Assembly: GCF_019320115.1 (NCBI RefSeq)
Contig: NC_089595.1
Location: forward strand, 107,019,611-107,083,610
Reading direction: 5' to 3'
Length of the DNA stretch: 64,000 bases
From: Miscanthus floridulus
Lineage: Eukaryota > Streptophyta > Magnoliopsida > Poales > Poaceae
Part shown: positions 58,229-64,000 of the stretch, in pieces
Position numbering within the stretch: position 1 is the first letter of the stretch
Layout: each line of letters opens with the position of its first letter
Position numbers and translations under genes: made by a program
The notes under the pieces: generated by a model
What the model saw: only the letters and a program-made list of their open reading frames with translations
What the model was told of the DNA's origin: nothing
Databases searched by the model: none

Positions 58229-61200
58229 ATGGCGGCGGCGTTGCCGCAGCTGGACGACGAGATTGTCCGCGGCATGGCCATCGGCGCTGTCTTCACCGAC
58301 TATGTGAGTTCCGATGCTAGAAGCCCCAACCCACCTATTCCTTGGAAGTTTTTCGCCTCGCACTAATTCGTCGTTCAAATCGGTTGCAGGCCGGGAAGAT
58401 AAACTGCCTCGACTTCCACCGCAAGGAAGATCTCCTGGTCACCTCCAGTGACGACGACTCCATCCGCCTGTACAACATCACCAGCGCGACGTGGGTACCC
58501 TAGCCTTTGCTTGATTTCTCCTCACTTTTTTGATGCTGCTGTAATGTGTGGAATCTAATGTGTGCGAAGGAAAGTGTTGGCTCTACTGATTGATTTCAAT
58601 GGACAGTTCGTGTTGCAATATGATTTTTGGGTACCCTATTGCAAGAGATTATAGAATCATTATTATTATTATTATTGGTTGGAATCAATGTTACTGAAGT
58701 AGGTGCTTTTTTTTAGATAAAGGATAGAAACTATCCGGCTTCATCTACCCTTGGGTAGAATGAGACCAAATTATTACAGCATCAAAAATTAAAGAAAGAA
58801 GTTGACCGAAGAAAATACATCCCCAACAAGGAGCTCGAGTAGTCCTACGTGACCTCTGACTTCCATCGTGATGTCAATTCCACAGAATAAGATCACCAAC
58901 GTCAAGACGAAGCCGCCAAACACGTTTGTCAGACCTAATAAAGGTACTGAAAACGTTGGACACCGACCACCATTGAAGACTGGATGCTTCTTCCTTGGCA
59001 ACAGCACGAAGCACTTGGTGTAAACCACCAAACGCCGAGCTGTTACGCCAACGAATGCCGCCTCCGCCTTGAGCTGAACACCGAACAGGGTAACCACACG
59101 GGAAAACTGCCCGGCCTTGGCGATCAAGAACTTCGACGACGCGCCTGCGCCATCGCCGCCGGCCCGGAGAAACCAGGCTAGGTTTTCACCTAGTTATTGA
59201 ACGCCCGCGGATGCAGCAAGGGACGGACTGACCAACGGCTTCAGCAGCGCCTTCAACAAGGTGCGTGGCACAGAAGTTCCACCGCCGCCGGCCCGGCGTA
59301 ACACGCCAGGCAAGGATTTCGCCCAAGCCGCCGCCACCACCGTCGACACTGCGCCCGGCCAACGTGGAAGACCGCCTTCACCGGAAGGTCACCATCAGAG
59401 ACGCTCAGAAGACGGGCATCCCCGGCGCTGACCGTAGATCAGATCCAGACCCAGGGGGCCCAATCCTGACCCGCCGCCAGACGAACGGCACGCCGGCCGC
59501 CGCCGACGATCCACCACCACACAGAGCAAGGTACTGCCGGCAGAGGGACAGCACCAGCCCAGACCGAGGACGCCAGATCCAGGCCCACAGGGCCCAAATC
59601 CGCCCGTCCGCCGCCACGGCGACTGCACACCGATGACGGAGAAGTCCGCCACCGCCGCACCGCCCTGCGCCCGCCGCGCTCGCCCCCCACCTGGCCGCGT
59701 CGTCCAGCGCCGCCACACAACCGGCTGAGAGGGCCACGCCGCCGCCATCCCGGCCGGCCGCGCGGCCTTGCCGGCGGACCGCTCCGGCGGCGGCGCGACT
59801 GGAGATTGGAGGGGAGGGAGAGGGCGCGGCGGCTAGGGTTTGGAGGGGAGGGAGAGGGTGTAGAGATCACTGAAGTAGGTGCTATTGAAGCTAATTTCCT
59901 AATGGGTAGATGCAGCATGTTTGGCAATGACCAGTTAACATTTGATAAATATACATGGGTTATGCCTTAGTGTTACTCTTCTGTCATGTTGACCATATTG
60001 CTGGAGATGTGATTTACTTGTGCTGTCAGGCAACATTTGTTCATTACGGATGTTTGATGAAATCTTTGGATCATCCAGCAGTTTAGTTTTGATGGCCCTG
60101 TTTTCCCTAGTCCTGTCATTGTTCTCTATGGCCGGTAGAAGTTTGCGTTGTCATATGTACTCCATCAAAGTATATTTAGTAAGCCACCAGTAATCAGTGC
60201 TAGAACCTGCTGACTATTGTTTCAGGTTGTTAAAGACTACATATCACAGGAAACATGGTGCTGACCGTGTCTGTTTTAGTCATCATCCAAGTTCTATCTT
60301 ATGCTCTTCACGATACAACCTAGAGTCTGCAGAGTCACTTCGTTATCTGTCATTGTATGACAACCGTTGCTTAAGATACTTCAAAGGGCACAAAGACAGG
60401 TTTGTTTTATTTTTCTTCTGATGCTGCTGCATTTCTTGTTTGTGGCAACACATTTTGAGGGGCAGATGCTGATAGGTGTTCCCTTTCATCTCAGGGTCGT
60501 TTCATTATGTATGTCACCTGTCAATGATAGCTTTATGTCAGGATCACTTGATCACAGTGTCAGAATATGGGATCTTCGCGTAAATGCTTGTCAGGTTGGC
60601 TACCAATCTTGGGCGGAACTTAGTTGATGAGCTCACTATAGCAACCAACTATGCTTAGTTTACATTTATGAGATGAAAGATGCCCTTTATCCTCTAAGCT
60701 CTTTCATGCTTTCTCATTTATCATTCAGGGCATACTAAGGCTGCGTGGTAGACCTTCTGTTGCATATGATCAGCAGGGACTTGTTTTTGCTGTAGCAATG
60801 GAAGGGGGTGCTATTAAGTTATTTGATTCCCGGTCGTATGACAAGGTATGTAGTGAACATAATACAGAACGACCATGTATTTGTGGAAGGGGTGTGAAAT
60901 ATTTATCTTGTGAATCAATCCAATTTCAGGGTCCGTTTGACACTTTCTTGGTTGGTGGAGATACAGCTGAAGTTTCTGACATCAAATTTAGCAACGATGG
61001 CAAGTCTATGCTTTTGACAACAACTAACAACCATATATATGTTCTGGATGCATATGGAGGGGATAAGTTGAGTTATATTATCTTCCCCTTTTTCTGTGCT
61101 TCAGATACCAATCCTTTTGGTGCACATTTCTGATCTTACATCCTTTTGCTGATATCCCAATGTAATTTGCAGAGGTGTGGCTTTAGTTTAGAGCCATCTC

Positions 61201-61909
61201 CCAATGTAACAAATGAAGCTGCTTTCACTCCAGATGGTCAATATGTAATTTCAGGTAATTGCATATTCTGGTTCATATGGAAAATTGCCCTCTAGTTTCC
61301 CTGCACTTAAGGCCTAATAAGGTGCTTTTTTTTTAAGTATCTCACCTTCTGCTTTTTCTTTGCATCGCTTTTGTGGATAGATCTGACAAGTAACAAGAAT
61401 TCACTATGTTATTGGCCTTCAGCTTCACTTTTGCCATTAACCAACCATGTATATTTCGGAACCTATACTGCCTCAAGTGTTAACGTCCAATAAAAAAATG
61501 CAGTGATGATCATTGTATCATATGATAGTATGTTGCGCTTACATCGTTCTAGCACGTCTTAGACTTTACGCATATGCTCCTATGAATAAACCTTGGAAAT
61601 TTGAATGTAGACGATGATTTTTCCCTAGAGAGCTACCTGATATGTTTGGTTTTGCAGGATCAGGTGATGGAACCCTGCATGCTTGGAACATCAATACAGT
61701 ACAAGAGGTGCTTTTCTTTAATCAGGCTTTTAACATGTGTAATGTGTTGTTAGGTTGCTATGAGTCTTAGTGTCAGATTTCTTTTGCAGATTGCTTGTTG
61801 GAACAGTCACATTGGTCCTATTACAGCATTGAAGTGGGCCCCTCGTCGAGCAATGTTTGCAACTGCATCAACTGCCCTAACTTTCTGGATAACCAACCAA
61901 TTGAATTAG
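58229..61909 (+). CDS. SWD2/WDR82/S2L-type WD40 protein, nine exons
   Basis: A predicted 317-residue WD40 protein related to yeast Swd2, animal WDR82 and Arabidopsis S2L, a subunit of COMPASS-type H3K4 methyltransferase complexes that also links to pol II termination. It is nuclear. Exons: 58229-58303, 58390-58490, 60226-60399, 60495-60594, 60729-60845, 60930-61066, 61175-61254, 61658-61707 and 61790-61909. All introns are GT-AG and all phases agree. The start [16 protein letters not shown] is followed by WD-type blades: [87 protein letters not shown] and a last [18 protein letters not shown]. The length fits the family (about 310-330). No stop or missing motif is seen. Intron 2 (1735 bp) holds a LINE. 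Confidence 0.92.
58693..59883 (-). mobile_element. LINE copy in intron 2 of the WD40 gene
   Basis: ACTGAAGTAGGTGCT occurs at 58693-58707 and again at 59869-59883, a 15-bp target duplication. The insert (58708-59868, 1161 bp) begins on the plus strand with a T run then AGATAAAGGATAG, so the poly-A tail is on the minus strand (CTATCCTTTATCTAAAA). That tail is typical of grass L1-type LINEs. The other end (minus strand CCTCTCCCTCCCCTCCAAAC...) is GC-rich, like a LINE 5' leader. No RT is present, so the copy is internally deleted. Confidence 0.82.
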
Positions 61910-62139
61910 AATTAGGTGCCTGGAAAAAGAAGGGATGAAATTTCATATATGTTAACTTACCAAATGTTTATATCCTGTTCTTTTGTCCAAAAGATAGATG
62001 TCATGTATGAAATCACTTACCAAATACTTGTTGTAGCGCTCCCTTTCTTATTTATATATATATATATATATATATACTACTAATACACTTGTCTGTTAAA
62101 TTGCTGTAATGACATAGTTCCAGGAAGATACTTGTAGGG
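61910..62139 (+). other. 3' end region of the WD40 gene with (TA)n
   Basis: About 140 bp of probable 3' untranslated sequence follow the stop. A run of about 12 TA units lies at 62053-62076. No clean AATAAA was found. Confidence 0.55.
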
Positions 62140-62272
62140 CTCCCGGGTTTCTTGTTCGCTTGCTCGTAAACGATCGTAAATTTCCAGCCGGGAACAGTGT
62201 TTTTCTCTCATACCAAACCAGCCAGCAGTAAATAATCCACGATACGATACGGCCTCCCGAACAGGCTGTTGT
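62140..62272. mobile_element. hAT-like MITE fragment
   Basis: It shares TTGTTCGCTTGC, AACAGTGTTTTTCTCTCA, ACCAAACCAGCC and CGAACAGGC with the clearer MITE at 63178-63279. Its ends are less regular. Confidence 0.55.
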
Positions 62273-62971
62273 GTTCTTAACGCGCATAAAGTTGTCTTGG
62301 TGATTTACTCCAAACTCTACTTGGACTTCTGCTTCGAAAAACAGGCGCTTGTAACTTATTCTTTTTTGCCCTTGCTGGAACCACTAATATACTAATATAT
62401 GGGCATGTTGGAGAATCATTTTGTTGCGGGCATGTTGGAGAATCATTTTGTTGCGTAAACAGTCCTTGTTGCTCAAGCTCCTGAAATTTAGGTTTTGGAA
62501 TATTCTTCTATCATGTCGTGGCACTTTCCTTGCTGGCATTTTCCACAAAAGTCATAGAAGATGCTGGCATTTTCATGATCGACGTAAAGTCCACTTTAGT
62601 TTCACCATTTCACATTATCCTACTAATTTCCTGGACAATAACAGAGATTTACCCTGAGCACGCTAGAAATTTACTTGAAAGCGACTAGGAGCCTAAGAGG
62701 GCGGTGGCCAAAAGAAGCAAAAGAAGTCGATCAGATGCAAATAAAAACAACCAATTTACTGTCTGCAACATGCGGTCCACCAAACCGAAACAGCACCTTG
62801 CCTGAGTTGCCTGTTAATATTCAGAGCAGCAAGGTGCATCATACTACATTCGATCTTTTTTTTTTTTTGTTTTTTGAACTAGACGTTCCAGATCATACTA
62901 GAGCAGCAAGGTGAGGAAGTCCGGTATCTGTCAAGCATGCAATGGACCTGAGCTCCTTATCCAAGAGCGCC
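62273..62971. other. Intergenic, no gene seen
   Basis: It contains GGGCATGTTGGAGAATCATTTTGTTGCG repeated in tandem at 62401-62454 and a T run at 62858-62867. The part near 62890-62971 is probably the 3' untranslated end of the minus-strand gene whose last exon follows. Confidence 0.5.
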
Positions 62972-63100
62972 CTACTTCTGCCTCTTGTAGATCTTGTGCA
63001 AGAAGGACTTCAGCACGTTCTGAACCGCGATGCTTGGCTGGGCTTCAATGTCTGCAATCAGCTTCTTGTAGCTCTCATTCTCGTACTCCTGAAATACCGC
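62972..63100 (-). CDS. Last exon of an unrecognised minus-strand gene
   Basis: On the minus strand TTTTGTTCCAG precedes 63100, a good acceptor with a pyrimidine tract. The exon then reads 42 codons and stops at TAG (62972-62974). It starts [18 protein letters not shown] and ends [12 protein letters not shown]. The composition (charged, helical, no stops, start in phase 0) looks like real protein C-terminus. I do not recognise the family. The preceding exon would lie to the right; a possible donor (CTTGAG/GTCTGT on the minus strand) is at about 63992-63995, at the window edge. Confidence 0.55.
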   Translation of the reverse strand, partial: AVFQEYENESYKKLIADIEAQPSIAVQNVLKSFLHKIYKRQK

Positions 63101-63149
63101 CTGGAACAAAATGATAAACGAAATGTCAGACTTTAGTAAGGTTTGAGAA

Positions 63150-63440
63150 TGTGCTTCAGTTTGTCATCCTATTTTCACCCTGTTCGCTTGTTGGTTTCAG
63201 CCAGCCCAAACCAGCCAGCCAACAGTATTTTCCTCTCACAACAAACCAGCCCACAAACCGACCAGCGAACAGGCCGAAAGTAAGAAAAAGTGTGGCTGAT
63301 TGCTACTCCGTCCAGTGAAACTTAAGTGTCACATTGCAAAGTGCTTCAGTATGTCATCCTATTTTCAGACAAAGTAAGAAAAAGTGTGGCTGATTGCTAC
63401 TTCGTCCAGTGAAACTCAAGTGTCACATTGCACACGTGTA
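63150..63440. repeat. Tandem duplication of about 93 bp, one copy split by a MITE
   Basis: GTGCTTCAGTTTGTCATCC...TTTTCA (63152-63178) recurs at 63341-63367, and AAAGTAAGAAAAAGTGTGGC...CATTGCA (63278-63339) recurs at 63371-63433. In the left copy the MITE at 63178-63279 sits between the two parts. In the right copy they are adjacent. Confidence 0.75.
63178..63279. mobile_element. Small hAT-like MITE
   Basis: About 102 bp with inverted ends CCTGTTCGCTTGTTGGTTT and GACCAGCGAACAGG. It can fold on itself. It is related to 62140-62272. Confidence 0.72.
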
Positions 63441-63494
63441 TAGTCTCCAAAGAATCAATATCATTTCAGTAACATATGGGGCATATGAACATAT

Positions 63495-63685
63495 GGCGTG
63501 TTCAGTTTGGTTTGATAATAAGGTGGACCCATCACCTTGCCATTCCTCAACTTTTTGTTTGGTTTGTTGAATGGGATGAGTTGATGCATCACCACCTCAT
63601 TTCTCACAAACTAATAATTAGTATAAGCATGAGGGACGGACTCATGTTGAACCACCTCATCTAAGATGGGATGGTTCCTCAAACC
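63495..63685. mobile_element. Possible hAT-like MITE
   Basis: GTTTGGTTTGATAATAAGGTGG near 63505 and, inverted, GGTTTGAGGAACCATCCCATC near 63685 form diverged inverted ends. It is open to doubt. Confidence 0.4.
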
Positions 63686-63720
63686 AGAGACCCCCATACT
63701 ATATACAAAATGGGCGTCAC

Positions 63721-63900
63721 ATTGATCTTTAATCAAGAAGGGCGGGCCTGATGCAAGCGGTAGGTCCCGGGTTCGAGTCGCGGTCTCCTTGCATTGCAAG
63801 GGCGAGGGTAAGGCTTGCCACTGACACCCTTCCCCAGACCCCGCATAGAGCGAGAGCTCTCTGCACTGGGTACGCCCTTTTTTTTATTGATCTTTAATCA
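63721..63900 (+). mobile_element. tRNA-derived SINE with perfect 15-bp target duplication
   Basis: ATTGATCTTTAATCA occurs at 63721-63735 and 63886-63900. The insert (63736-63885, 150 bp) has GATGCAAGCGGTAGG then CCCGGGTTCGAGTCGC (pol III box B), and ends CTGGGTACGCCC plus a T run, the form of the plant Au SINE group. It has no coding capacity. Confidence 0.88.
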
Positions 63901-64000
63901 GTATTAACTGCATTATGCTTATGGTGGGCTTACATGAGCAAGTGATTACAATCTACAGATAAATAGAAAGCTTCATCAAAGGTAGAGACAGACCTCAAGG

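Noticed and set aside
57836..58366. 176-codon open frame before and across exon 1 of the WD40 gene
   Set aside because: The true start is the ATG at 58229. Upstream residues are translated AT-rich and GC-rich leader, and the frame runs on into intron 1.
59395..59927. Long minus-strand frames in intron 2 of the WD40 gene
   Set aside because: Three overlapping frames on one strand in very GC-rich sequence, within a LINE copy. None shows a conserved motif.

Overview
This window looks like a piece of a large grass genome, probably a panicoid such as the sugarcane/sorghum/Miscanthus group. That placement is inference. The evidence is split-exon genes with GT-AG introns, deeply nested LTR retrotransposons of plant Ty3 and Ty1 types, Stowaway, Tourist and hAT MITEs, a Helitron, a tRNA-derived SINE, a LINE, and a Cassandra element. 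There is one 100-N scaffold gap at 25879-25978, so the two sides may not be truly adjacent.

Left half (1-25878) is almost entirely retrotransposon. A decayed Tat-type Ty3 relic (1-4048) still shows traces of an antisense ORF. It is followed by an Athila-like LTR on the minus strand (4049-5393). Next comes a Ty3 element (LTR about 5560-5968, then gag) whose gag is split by a complete 749-bp Cassandra TRIM (7419-8167) carrying 5S-rRNA-like sequence in both LTRs. A chromovirus-like LTR on the minus strand (about 8870-9209 and 22135-25438) is split by a very young, nearly complete Tat-type element, here called Tat-1 (9210-22134, minus strand). Tat-1 has LTRs that read as identical, a CAAGC target-site duplication (TSD), gag-protease and RT-RNaseH-integrase frames, and an intron-containing gene on the opposite strand (11120-14298).

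Middle (25979-47727): a decayed SIRE/Maximus-like Copia element (RT/RNase H at 25979-27153, 3' LTR at 44006-45891) is split by a second Tat-type element, Tat-2 (27646-43379, plus strand, TSD GATAG). Tat-2 has unusual TA...TA LTR ends, a stop-ridden gag-pol, and an antisense intron-bearing ORF at 35996-39805. An Athila-like 3' end and LTR follow (45892-47727), of the same family as the LTR at 4049-5393.

Right part (48680-64000) is gene-bearing. A three-RRM hnRNP Q/LIF2-like gene (49984-52367) appears damaged and 3'-truncated. A well-preserved nine-exon WD40 gene of the SWD2/WDR82/S2L family (58229-61909, predicted 317 aa) carries a LINE copy in intron 2. The last exon of an unrecognised minus-strand gene lies at 62972-63100. 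Small transposons fill the spaces between these.

The most interesting biology is the recurrence of the same antisense, spliced, accessory ORF in three Tat-type copies of different age. Others are an in-frame AAA-TAG codon at the same protease/RT junction in two of those elements, the 5S-bearing Cassandra, and the non-canonical LTR ends of Tat-2.
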